Assembly (NCBI GenBank): GCA_015178975.1
Contig: WHVD01000046.1
Coordinates: 551,626-615,625, forward strand
Source: Hysterangium stoloniferum
Taxonomy: Eukaryota > Basidiomycota > Agaricomycetes > Hysterangiales > Hysterangiaceae
Reading direction: 5' to 3'
DNA length: 64,000 nt
Positions 22,872-33,659 of this stretch are shown here, piece after piece. The notes below the pieces were generated by a model. The model had not been told where the DNA came from. It saw only the letters and a program-made list of their open reading frames with translations, and ran no database searches. Within the stretch, counting starts at the first letter, position 1. Every line of letters starts with the position of its first letter. The translations under genes and the position numbers were made by a program.

Positions 22872-23680
22872 TTAAGACTGGCATGCCCTTCCCAGGCTGA
22901 GTTTCAAGGCAGTGCAATGGAGAGATGCCAATGGCACGGAAGTACCCTGCTGCCGCCTCCTTCTCTGGCGACAGATAGTACTTGAGGCCTGTGTTTGGTG
23001 CCATGATGGTAGGCTCCCTGGTATGTCCAGCTGTGGAGACAACCTGTCTACCAGTGATGCAGGTTGTTGTCTCTCCCTCCAGGCATGGGTCCGTTCCCTT
23101 ACACGAGGGTTGACTGTAGATTTGGGTTGTGGCATATTATTCTTCTGCTGTGCTTCTAGGAGTTGATGCTGCATAGTCTCAAACTGCTCCATACATAAGT
23201 CCCATGCCACTTGGATGCCTCGAAGAGCACTATTGTGAATGGCAGCCATTGTAGTCATCAGAAACTCTGTGGATACTTGCATTGGATAATCCTGAGCATC
23301 CATAGTGGGTGATTCTTGCACAGTGATTGGGACAGCTGAACCAACATACTATAAATAGAAGGCAAGTCTTCAGCGCTTAATATGTAAGACACTTCCTGAT
23401 GACACTCTAAGCTCAAAGACATCTTGGCAACTTCGATTTGATTAGAGAGCTGCCCTTGGCCCCTGGGCAATGATCGAGCACTTGTAACACCTAATGCCTC
23501 CAGGTAAGCCTTCAATGGCTGGACATGCTGAACATCTTGATATGGCAACCAGGTAGTGTCTCCAGTGTTCCACAAAACCTCAAAGAAAGCATTGAGGCCC
23601 TTGCCCGAATGAGCAAGAATCTTCTCGACTCATGAGGCCAACTACCAAAGCCAGGAATCTACCTCAACTGCCTCCCTGGG
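22872..23680 (-). pseudogene. Gypsy pol C-terminal tail with chromodomain-like segment and extra frame
   Basis: Just downstream of integrase the minus strand reads VEKILAHSGKG, then FFEVLW, GDTTWLPYQDV and PLKAYLEALG (23632-23480). This matches the chromodomain-like module that ends many fungal chromovirus integrases and may guide insertion to certain chromatin. A second stretch, 23321-22872, encodes a Gln/Met-rich segment (MEQFETMQHQLLEAQ) of unknown role. Stops interrupt the region. Confidence 0.65.
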
Positions 23681-23783
23681 AACAGATGATCGTCATTCAG
23701 AATGTGTATACAAAGCAACGAGGCATGAAAACTTGGATTAATCCCCTGCTGCTTGAGCTCCCTTGACAGTTCCAACTGGTATG

Positions 23784-24790
23784 TCACTCCTGGCTCCAGT
23801 ACCCAGCTGATCCTAAAAGGTCCAATATATTTCGGCAGCAGTTTACATGCCCAATTTTTTGGTAAGTGTAGTTCTTTGTGGACAGATAAACCAAATCATT
23901 GACGCTAAATGCAGCAGACCTCCGGTGTCGATTTGCCTGCCGCATCTGCTTAACCCTGGCTGTCAGTATCTCATCATGCGCATTCATGATTGCTAGCTTC
24001 ATCCATTCTGCAAATTCAAGGACACCTGGATACTTCATGTTGTTGTCCCAGAGCAGTGGCCATGGCAGCTGACCGTAATTCAGAAAAAAAGGTGAGAATC
24101 CAGTTGTTTCTGATGTAGCATTATTCATAGCAAACTCAATAGCTGGCAGCTTTGACACCCAATCTTTCTGGTTTGGTGCTACACATTGCCTAAGCATTTG
24201 AGTCATTGTTTGATTTGCACGTTTGGTAGCACCATCTGTTTGGGGGTGGTATGATGAAGATATCTGAAATTTGACTCCTATCAACCAATGAAGCTCTCTC
24301 CAAAAGATACTTGTAAATAGCAAATCTCGATCACTAATGATTTTGTCTGGCAGCCCATGGAACTTGTAAACATGTTCAAATATCACCTCAGCCATTTGAA
24401 TAGCAGAATAGTTGCTGCGTGCCGGTACCAAATGGACCATGCAAGTTAAATGGTCAATAATAACACAGATGCTATTGAACTCTCCGAGGCGATTCTTGGA
24501 TGCTGGCAAGGGTCCTACAAAATCAATCCCAATTGCCTCCCACAGCTGTGATGGCACTTCCATTGAGCGAAGTTGTCCCTGCAGTTTCTGTGTTTCAGAT
24601 TTTGAAGTGGCACACACGCTGCATGACTTGCAAAATAATTCAACATCCTTGGTTAATGATGGCCACCACACATTGGTTCACAAATATGTGGAGTTTTCCT
24701 TGCCCCTAGATGTGCCAAGATGGAATAGGCATGTGAGATAACAATTTGCCGCACTCGTTGATTCCCAATGGTAATATCAGGGATGCAAAG
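23784..24790 (-). pseudogene. Gypsy integrase, catalytic Glu replaced by Lys
   Basis: The zinc domain end (CKSCSVCATSK, about 24620) and core are readable. The first Asp is in GIDFVGPLP, the second in IISDRDLLF. The third motif reads DGATKRANQT, where the family has DGATERANRT. The codon at 24222-24224 is AAA instead of GAA (minus strand), one transition from Glu. This change alone would abolish DDE catalysis. The motif FSPFFLNYG follows normally. The frame is open for 295 codons. Confidence 0.9.
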
Positions 24791-24957
24791 CAGTCTGACA
24801 CCATCCAGATTTAAAAACAGAAAACCATCCTGTGACGTAAAGCCCTTATACTCCTGTGGCGTTGCCCATATCCTAGAGAAGAAAACATCTGATCCATACT
24901 GTCATTGTAGGGCTTCTGGGATGTCCAATCCTGAGTGGCCCTCCAATGGAATTTCCA

Positions 24958-25560
24958 CTAGTGGAAAATCTGAGGGCAACTCACCTTCCTGACCATCTTG
25001 GTGCTTAACGCTGCAGACCCTGTATACAGTGGTGTCGACACACTGTTGAAGCCAGGTACCCCTGAAATGTAGTGCACCCCCTGTGTATCCTCTTCCATCC
25101 CTGGAATGTCAGCTACGTACTCTGATTCAGCCCTAATAGTACCCAAGGGCTCATCGCTATACATTCTTGATAGTGCATCAGCAAAAGTATTCGACTTTCT
25201 GGGGATATAGTGAATCTCGAAGTTGAACTCATTTAGAAGATCCAGCCAATGTGTCTGTCTCGGAGACAAGTTCTTCTGTGTAAGTATATATTCTATCCCC
25301 TTATGGTCAGTACAGATTCAAAATTTTACCCCAACAGTTGTGAGCAAAATCGTTTCAATGATTCCACAATAGCCAACAACTCCTGTTCATGAACAGGATA
25401 GTTCTGTTGAGCCAAGTTGAACTTCCCTGACCAGAATGACATTACTGTGGCAGTGCTAAGATCTTCACCTTGACTGAGAATGCCGCTTGCACCTGTTAAA
25501 CAAGCATCTGTCACCAAGTTAATGGTTTGGTGACCTGGTGAGTAGTCCAATGCAATTCTA
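24958..25560 (-). pseudogene. Gypsy RNase H remnant
   Basis: Minus-strand frames read NLVTDACLTGASGILSQG, FNLAQQNYPVHEQELLA and IHYIPRKSNTFADALSR. These are the RNase H catalytic region and the connection typical of Ty3/gypsy. The upstream border near 25555 is abrupt: the preceding sequence (25570-25676) is protease, so about 1.2-1.6 kb of reverse transcriptase has been lost, judged from usual family length. Confidence 0.85.
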
Positions 25561-25569
25561 TAGCTGCTG

Positions 25570-26841
25570 GATAGTAAGTGGATTTACTAGTGGATCTTGA
25601 CTACCTGCAGCTGATCGACTAATGTTGTCGACATGAAGTCTGCAAGTGATCCACTATCAATTAGAGCTTTCACCGGTCATTCATTAATGAATGCCTCAAT
25701 GACCACAGGTTTTGGCAGGCAATGAGTACAGTCTTTTGGTTGCATTGAGGTACACTGGACCATTTCAACCCCTTTGTTTTGCAAGTGACTCTTCTTCCTA
25801 TTTCCTAACATCTTTTTCTTAGGCATATGAGCAGCATTGACAAACACAACTGCCCCTGACAAGTCCTCTGGTATTTCTTGCCTGGCCATGATATGTGGCA
25901 CTGTCCATTCATCATGTTGGAGATGGTCCTTCATAACCAAGTAAGTTAATGATAACTCTTGGTCACAAATCTGATACAATCCTGCAAGAGAATCGGATAA
26001 TAAATTGCTGTCGCTCCACTCCATTTGCATCATTAAAGACACTTGTCTTATAGTAGACTCGGAAACAGAGTTCCAGAAGATTGCACATTGCCTCTTGACA
26101 ATACCTTCGAAGTGCAGGCATATCTTCAGAGAAACCAGGTATGTGTTCCTCATAGACAGCCTCTATTTTATCATCCATGTCCTCATTCAGCCTGAACACC
26201 AACCAGGGCATAAACAGAGGTAGGTCAGTGTGGTTCTCGTCCCAGATCCAAAGTCCCAACTCTTCTGCATGTACCCTAAACCAGACATCAGGATTAATCC
26301 CCTCCTGCAGCACTTCTTCTGGTGGAAAGTACTCCTTCAGGGCTTCAAGAAGATGCTGTGCTGGACTAGTTCCATCTGACCTCAGTGGATCCTCATCCTC
26401 CATTGTTTCCCATTGGGTAGCCCCCCCTGCCATTGGGATAGCAGTGCTAATGACTTGCACCATTTCCCAGTCACCACTAAAGAGGGCTTGTTTCATAATC
26501 ACCATGTATAAATGGGGTTGTAAGTGATCCATGATTTCATACACCCAATGCATACCATCAAAAGATACCTGAAACTGTTCTGTGTGTCGCATTCCCACTG
26601 ACATGGACTCAATTTGCGAAAAATATGTACAACAATGCTGTTGTATAATCCTTGCAACTGTAACATGGTCTGTGCAGTCATCAGTAAGCTTTTTCCCTGA
26701 CCATTCAGGGTCGTTCACGATGCTTTGAGCAACAGTAAATCCTGGTTCCCTACATTCAACTTTGCCAATGTGAAGAGGTCCCCAGGTATGACATTGTCCC
26801 TCACCTGGAAGTCTTTGACTGAATAGGACACCTCGAACCAT
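25570..26841 (-). pseudogene. Gypsy linker and protease
   Basis: The open stretch 26841-25963 encodes an acidic linker protein (MVRGVLFSQRL at its start), recognisable only by position. It is followed by the protease approach KPVVIEAFINE, a TGA at 25677-25679, and the active site PVKALIDSGSLADF (25670-25636). The TGA stands where Arg (CGA) is expected (NERPVKALIDSG), so a single CG-to-TG change separates linker and protease. Confidence 0.75.
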
Positions 26842-26849
26842 GTCAGCAG

Positions 26850-29153
26850 ATTTTGACCCTCAGCAATTGCAGTATCCAGCCTGAAATATTCTGTGATTGC
26901 CCTCTGCAGCCAGGCAGCATAAATTTGATCATGTAAGTTATTGAACTCCTGTTGTCTCTCCTCATCCCATATATAGTTGTAACTCTGCCCGCTCTTTCTT
27001 TCTTTCCAAGTTGGTAAGTCATTTTACTTGGACAGATCCAGCAGACACAGTTACCCCCTTTTTCGATGCTGACACAAACTTCCTGTGGGGGCAGTTGCAG
27101 GATTCATGACCCTCATTCTTGCAGGAGAAACATCACCCCTCCACTTGAAGTTGATTCATCTCGCTCCAACCTAATTTAGGATGCAGTTCAAGAGTGGTAC
27201 TTCCTGATCCAGATGGCTTGGACTGGTAATTTTTTGTCCCTTGACTATCAGCCTTCTGCCCCCTCTGACTCACTAGGTCTTTCTTTTGGGGCCATATCCA
27301 AGGTGATCTGGATGATGTGTTTTCCCTTCTCTCTTTTTATGCCATCCGAAATTCTTGTGCTGCCTCAAATCGGGTAGCAGTTTTGATGAGTTTCTTCCAT
27401 GACATATTGTCAGAATTGAGTCCATTATCTAACCATTTCTCTTTAATATAGTCATATGCCCCGTCCCACACGATTTGCTTTAGTTGTCGCTCGTGGATGT
27501 CAGGAAACCTCCTCACATTATTTTCGAACATCTCACACAAAATCACAAAAATTTCTACCCTGCCTGGTGGATGTAAGTTGCTTTCGAAGATGAACCTTAT
27601 AATCAGCAGGAAAGAAATAATTGAATAGGCCATCTACATGGCCTTCAAGGTCCACTTCCATTTGTTCAAAGCTACATGCTTCATATAGAAGGAGCTTGCC
27701 TTTCCATCAAGGAAGTATATAATCAATTTCACTGCCCACTTGCAATCTAACCCATTGATCTCTGCCCAAAGATCATATGCGTAGATGAAGGCTTCAAGAA
27801 TGTCAATTTCAGCTATGCCATTATATACATATCACAGCCTGCTTCATTTTGACTCCAGCTAACAGTTTTTTAGTCTGTTTAGCATCAGCCTTTGTGTTTG
27901 CGCTTTTCATGTCTTATTTGTGTAGAGCTTGGTGAGTTTTTCTTTCCACACTTCTTCTTCCCTGTTTCAGAATGGCTCCCAGTAACATCTTTTGACCCCG
28001 ATCCTGAATCAGGTGAGTCTGTGCTCCTTCTACTGATTTCCAAATCAGTGGAAATAATACTGGCTGAATCATCTGATCCATCACTACTAGATGGGCTACT
28101 TGAATTGGATGGTGGTCCAAACTTCCCTTGCCCTCCTACTGCAAAGTACCCACCCTCCGGCACTTGTGAAGACTCCCATACATAATGGCTAGTAACTTTC
28201 TTGGGCTTCTGCTCTTTTTGTGGCTGACTATTCCACATTTCACTCCCTTTGTGCAGGTTCTTTAAGGGACATTCGCCTTCCATTCTTCCCTTCCCTTTGT
28301 TGGATGGCATCAGCAACTTCTTTTTAGATTTATCTGCATTTGCAGTTTCTAACATAGAAGATGTGGTTTTGGTTGTCATAGGTGCATTTCCCTCCACCTC
28401 AACTACAATGGCACTTAGATTTAGAGAGACAGGGAGAAAGGTTACTGAACTCTCCAACCCTCTAATTGTTCTCCTAGCATCAGGTAAGGTCCACATTTCT
28501 GGTAGTGGTACAAGCTGATCTTCGTCAGACTCTAAACAATCGGACCATCTAAGCTTAGTGGTCTGGCTGTATTCAAGTGCCATACTCTTGGCCATTCCCT
28601 CCTTTCTTTCATTGTCATCGCCATGGCTCTCCATTTCGAACCACTCTGGAAAGAAAAGTGACTCTGGGCAGATGAGAGGTTTCTCCTTGAGATGCTTCCT
28701 CTGGAAGGTCTTTCGAGGGGCAGCTAGCTCTTCAGGATACAATAGGTTATACTGGTATGTCCAATTATGGAGAGTTACCTGAGTATGGAGGTATTCATTC
28801 ATAAGGGGAAAAGAAGCTATCTCTCTCCCACTTTCAAATGATTCATTTGAGGCTTCACTACTGGGAACATGGTCATTTCCACCAGACGTGGCCATCGAGG
28901 AATCAGAGGTTATTGCTGATACCTCTTCTGTCTTGGCATCAGGGTCCATCCTCCCCTCTCCCCCCTGTTGTGAAGGGAGGATAGGCTCGGGGCCCATGGC
29001 ATTCAGAGGCGAAGAAGTAATACTCACTGACTCAATGACCAGATCGTTCATATCATCAACTACCATCTTCTTTCGAACAATTCTCTTGCTCCAAATGGGG
29101 ATTGTGCTTCGGACTGTGCCTCGGCGAGTGACAGGTTGATTAATCTCGGACAT
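26850..29153 (-). pseudogene. Gypsy gag polyprotein with zinc knuckle
   Basis: A start at 29153 (MSEINQPVTRRGTV) opens 422 codons of Ser/Glu/Lys-rich sequence. After stops, a capsid-like part (FIFESNLHPPG, DGAYDYIKEKWLDNG, KTATRFEAAQEFR; 27633-27337) follows. A CCHC knuckle C-FS-C-KNEG-H-ESCN-C lies near 27090-27135. The order matches gag of fungal chromoviruses with a long N-terminal extension. Stops near 27885 and 27340 break it. Confidence 0.75.
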
Positions 29154-29281
29154 TATGGCAATAATGGTATGTATTTGGTTTGGTCATGTGCACATGTGTT
29201 ATTGTTAAATCCTAGTGGGTGATCAGTCCACTAGTAGAAAATATAAAAGAATATGAAATTGAAGACAAAATACTCAAAAAG

Positions 29282-29558
29282 TGTAAGGTTTGGCTTTAGA
29301 GATAGTGTAATCCTTCGGTTTGAGCTCTTACGAAGAGGAATGAACAGAGTAGGAATAGGCTCCAATTCGAAAAAACTACTGTAACTAATGGGTGGCTTCC
29401 CTATTTATGCTAGCATTTGTAGACTAACCCCCTTAATGACAGATAATAGAAATGAAATGGTGTAATGATCGGAAAATAATCTACCTTCTATTTACCTCCT
29501 GAGACAAGGTGGTGGACTGCCCTGTGCCAAGTCCACCACCAGGTCCACTCCCATTACA
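29282..29558 (-). repeat. 5' LTR of the 22359-29558 gypsy element
   Basis: This 277-bp partner of 22359-22635 lies directly next to the target duplication GAAAG. It is joined to gag by about 128 bp of leader (29281-29154). Confidence 0.92.
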
Positions 29559-29563
29559 GAAAG

Positions 29564-31215
29564 TAACCTATATGGCTATAGTTTCAAGTCATGTCACAAG
29601 CACAAATTCTTATATACTGTATACTTTGGCGCTCAAGATGACTTCTACACAGCCAAATCAGTTTCATCAATCAGACATGCAAAAACTCCATCATGTTTAA
29701 CACTGCATCATCCTCCAAAGTAACCCTCAGTTCCTACTCAAAACTGACTCCTCACTCCCTAATAGAACTTGAAGAAGTAACATCTCAATTCTCTTCATGC
29801 TCAGACATCATATGTGAGCCCGAACCAGCCTATTCATACTCCTCAAAAGAACACCATTGTTACCTCCATCAAAAGGTATTTGACCCCCATATGCTCCAGA
29901 TGATCCTGTCTTTATTTGTCTATATGATAACTCCTATGAACTCTTTCACTATCAATTCAATTGAGTATACTCCGGTGAGAGTGTTCCCCACCATCACAGG
30001 GATTCTTTTATGAGGCAGCATTCACTCCAGTAGGAGATCATAGAGGACCCTTGTTGAGGATGTTCCAGTTCCAGAAGGGAGTCAAGTAAAGCCTCGTCAA
30101 GGTCGTCATCAATTCGTGTTCCTTGCATGGTTGTGGAGCCTACTCACCACCTGGTTTTAATGATTGCATGCCCCCATTTATGCTGCAAGATTAGGAACAG
30201 AACACATCCAATTTCAGTTCATTGATTGGTAGTATTGTCAATATTTCTAATTCAAGCATAGCATTTGAGGGTGACACATTGTCATGAGATTCTTGGGTGT
30301 TTCTGACTCATTATCATTGATGTTTCATCAGCCATCACTTCTATTACTCCATCTCTCCTATTTTCTGACTCAGTTCCCCCTATTGTTCTATTGTGTTTCC
30401 CAATTTATCCATATCACATGTCTGATCTCATCTTTTGTTTGTCATTCTCTTATTGTCTGATGCAGCCTCCCCCTTTTATGATTCACAGCTTTACCAACAT
30501 TCTTATTATGATGGCTCAGAGGTGACTCACACCATATCACATCATTTTGTGTTGTCATTTGTAGATGTTTGTTTTGACCTGTGCTCCCTCATATATATAA
30601 GGGCCTCTCTTTTGCCCACTATCGAACAAGCAATTTCATTGTACATATCTCAAACTCAAAGCTCATTCTTAAGTCAGAAGCTTAAGTCTTACTCAAAGTC
30701 TTACTCCTATGGCCAGTAAGGTGTTATAATCTGCTAGCCTGGGAATCACAGTACGAGGACTCTCTACTGTTGGAGTGTAGCCACTAAGAGTAGAGCGGGT
30801 AGATATTAAGCCGGTGATATTGCTAGGCTTTCAGATGAGGGATCTACTCCTCATCTGAACTAACTATATACTAGTATACATGGTCTGTGCATGATGGCGT
30901 GCTATGGATCTAGTGAACTCTAACTAAATATATTAATGACATGTGTGAACCAGCCGGAACCTATACAGTCACAAGATGAGATATGAGATTACGATTAATC
31001 ATGTTATCATATTCTAACATAAGGGATACTGTAGTGTCTCTTATTGTTGAAGTTCTACATTCTATGACATTGGGCTTACATCAGCCTTTTGTATCCATAT
31101 CTGATTACATAATACAAGGTCCAATCTCTAGCCTCTCACTCCGAGTGTGTTTGGTTATAGACTGGTTTCAAGAATGACTGTGTTAGTGACTGTCATAATG
31201 ACTTGACCATTGCAT
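29564..31215. other. Non-coding stretch with retrotransposon-leader-like sequence and a perfect hairpin
   Basis: No gene could be recognised. A TATA-like run (CATATATATAAGGGCC, 30589-30604) is followed after about 130 bp by a structured region (30720-31000). This includes an 11-bp perfect inverted repeat TTCAGATGAGG/CCTCATCTGAA (30830-30840 and 30849-30859) with an 8-nt loop. The look is that of an LTR promoter plus leader, but no pol follows. Confidence 0.45.
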
Positions 31216-31220
31216 GTAGG

Positions 31221-32040
31221 TGTTACGACCGGACAAATCCCGCCGGACTCCGGGTACTAACTCGTACGCCCCCACGCGCTACAAGCACCAATCATCTGTT
31301 TATAGGATTTCCCGCCCGGACTCTGTTACGTCAAGACTCGTTACGTTCGACCTCATTAAGACACATATCAGTCACCGGACTTCCCCCGGACCCCGTCTCT
31401 GTCTATGTCCGTCTTCGTCCCACGCATCAGTCACCGGAACCCGCTTAGAATCCCGTCACTGCTCTAATCGAGCCCCGTTCCCATTTTAGTCAAATGACCT
31501 GTCACGATTTAGGACTCCGCTCCCACTCCGTTTCCCGTTATGGGTTATGCTTTGTCACGATTCGGACTCCGCTCCGTTCCGTCCCGTTCCTAACACCAAT
31601 TTGGTGTTTACTATTCCCGTTTTATGTTTTGCTCGTTTCGTCTCATTATTACTGGATTCGGTATGTCATGCATTCCACGGTCTATATAAACTGGCAGATG
31701 TTGTACATACAGTCCAGTCAGAAAATTAGCTTAGATTCCCCCCAGTAATCTAATACATTTTCCTCTCTAAAACCCTACTCTTATCAGACCGCTCGCACTA
31801 GTCGGAGCCCACGGGCTCCGGCGCATCTATCTCTCTCGACTATCTCGATTCACGACTCTCGACTCACGACCTACGACTCACGACCCACGAACCCCCGCCC
31901 GGACTCCCCGGGATTCCCGTCCGCCTGTCTGAAATTGGACAACACGATCTAGTGAGGGCGCAGCCTATAAGCTGAAGCCAAGTCCTACCGGATATCCCGC
32001 GGGTTTCTCCGGAAACCCAGCCTGAGTGTGTATCGTAACA
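31221..32040 (+). repeat. Solo LTR, CpG-rich (820 bp), TSD GTAGG
   Basis: It starts TGTTACGACCGG and ends TATCGTAACA. The direct repeat GTAGG lies at 31216-31220 and 32041-32045. The interior is rich in CG, so this copy is young or unmethylated. The recurrent block, here with a clear CTATAAG core, lies at 31954-31987. It resembles the 7830-8574 LTR in its 3' 80 bp. Confidence 0.92.
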
Positions 32041-32045
32041 GTAGG

Positions 32046-32640
32046 TTATTAGGTATATTCCTAGTGACAAACTTACACCAGTTGAATTAGCTGAGTATTG
32101 TCTTTAGTCTAAGTCATACTACTTGCTCTTTTTGAAATGCCGGAGTACCTTAACAGTTTCATGTGAGGGGATAATACATAAATTGAAGCCAAGCTCCACC
32201 TGTTTTATAGAACCAGACCTCCTGGTGAGGTATGAAATACCTTTTGGCCTTGGTATCACTTCCCCTTTGTTGGTAGACCTTAGATGTTAACATCTTCCTT
32301 CTAAGTAATATTAGGGCAACACTAAAAAGGCTACCAAAACACAAAGAAGAAAAGGAAGATAAGACAAGGATAAGGGATAGAGGGATAGAAGTTCTAATGA
32401 CTTAAGAATATCATACTTGTGTTTAGTGGAAATCCTAAGAGATTGAAACTGGGCTCTAATTATGTATATCCTGAAGTATTTACAGTTGTGGACACACAAA
32501 CCCAACCAAGTTTGTAACAAAAGAACAAGAGTTTTTTTAGCACAAACTGAGAGCAGATTTGGACTTGAACAATAAAAAGGAGGCTGAAAACAGTAGTCCA
32601 AAGTTTTTCTCACAACATTTTCCATGCACCAAAATTTTGG
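32046..32640 (+). repeat. Degenerate LTR-like sequence with orphan block
   Basis: No gene is seen. At 32165-32199 a decayed copy of the LTR block occurs (GAGGGGATAATACATAAATT, then GAAGCCAAGCTCC). This suggests that an older LTR lies here, into or beside which the 31221 LTR inserted. Confidence 0.4.
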
Positions 32641-33060
32641 CTGATTTCCAAAACATGTGTACCCCTTTTGGGCACCATTTTATTACAAGATTTTACCAGT
32701 ACAGCCTCAATTGCCATCATTGCTTGTTGAGACACTGACTTGTGTTGTTTCTGCCTGTGTACTGCCCACTCCACTGCCTTCCCACTCAATCCTAGATGAT
32801 AGGCACTCATGAATCTGAAGGACCTATATGAAATGACAAAGAACTTGAACAGGACATGAGTCCAATATCTTGGCAGCAGCTTGCTTGGTTGCTGCAAAAT
32901 TAGGCTTTGATACTTCATGATATTGGTACTTGCACCAGCCCCAGTACTGACAAATAAGTATTATTGATAAGATTGTAATTAAGCCAAAAAATTGCATACC
33001 ATTTCAGTAGGATTGAGCTCACAATGAAACTTGGGCAAGTGAAAGGTTGTTGGTATCAAC
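32640..33060 (-). pseudogene. DDE transposase fragment, C-terminal half
   Basis: The minus strand reads FHLPKFHCELNPTEMV (33040-32995), carrying the third catalytic residue in ELNPxE. After stops it continues FRFMSAYHLGLSGKAVEWAVHRQKQHKSVS. This is the C-terminal part of the same basidiomycete transposase family as 8700-9350. The two fragments lie on opposite strands 23 kb apart and need not come from one copy. Confidence 0.68.
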
Positions 33061-33205
33061 CTCACTTCAGTCAGTAACAGACAGGACAAGAGTTTCTCTA
33101 TTGTAGATGGTAGAAGATAGAATGTACAATCTGTTCGATGATTTCTAGTGTAAGAGTCGAGCCAATATATACCTATGGATAGAACAATAACGTTGCGAGA
33201 ACAAA

Positions 33206-33295
33206 GGGATAGAACAATAAGGGATAGAACAATAAGGGATAGAACAATAAGGGATAGAACAATAAGGGATAGAACAATAAGGGATAGAACAATAC
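33206..33295. repeat. 15-bp minisatellite, 6 copies
   Basis: The unit GGGATAGAACAATAA is repeated six times in direct order, the last copy slightly changed at its end. It lies about 365 bp beyond the CTR9 stop codon. Confidence 0.95.
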
Positions 33296-33659
33296 AAATG
33301 GACGAACAATAGAAATCAAGTTTCTGATCAAGACGGAGATGGAAAATGAAAGATCTCGATCGGGATGGAAAGACAATGGGAGAGCGATCGGATCGGAGAG
33401 GCAATCGACGGAGTGATGGTTGTAGGCCAATGTAAGCGTATGTGGTAATGCGACCAGGATTACAGCAAGAAACCATCGGGCGATCAGGAAAAGGGGTCAT
33501 GTCAGTCGGTTATCAGCGAGACATTTATAGCTGACGAAACAACGCTCATCGATTGTACTCGCTAATGAAAACTAGATTACAAAAAAAAACTCTTAGTAAA
33601 GGCCAACATATTGATACACTACAAAAACAGCAAGATAGGCACATGCATGACATTAAAAG

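Larger units (their letters stand above)
22359..29558 (-). mobile_element. Ty3/gypsy retrotransposon with both LTRs, TSD GAAAG, internally deleted
   Basis: The element is 7,200 bp, bounded by 277-bp LTRs (22359-22635 and 29282-29558) that start TGTAAGG and end TTACA. The 5-bp direct repeat GAAAG lies at 22354-22358 and 29559-29563. Minus-strand order is gag, linker, protease, RNase H, integrase, chromodomain-like end. The whole reverse transcriptase is missing between protease (about 25600) and RNase H (about 25550). The integrase catalytic Glu is changed. The copy is therefore non-autonomous and dead. Confidence 0.93.

Noticed and set aside
22359..29558. RIP as the cause of LTR decay
   Set aside because: Changes concentrate at CG, not CA, and remaining CA dinucleotides are common; CpG deamination explains the pattern better.
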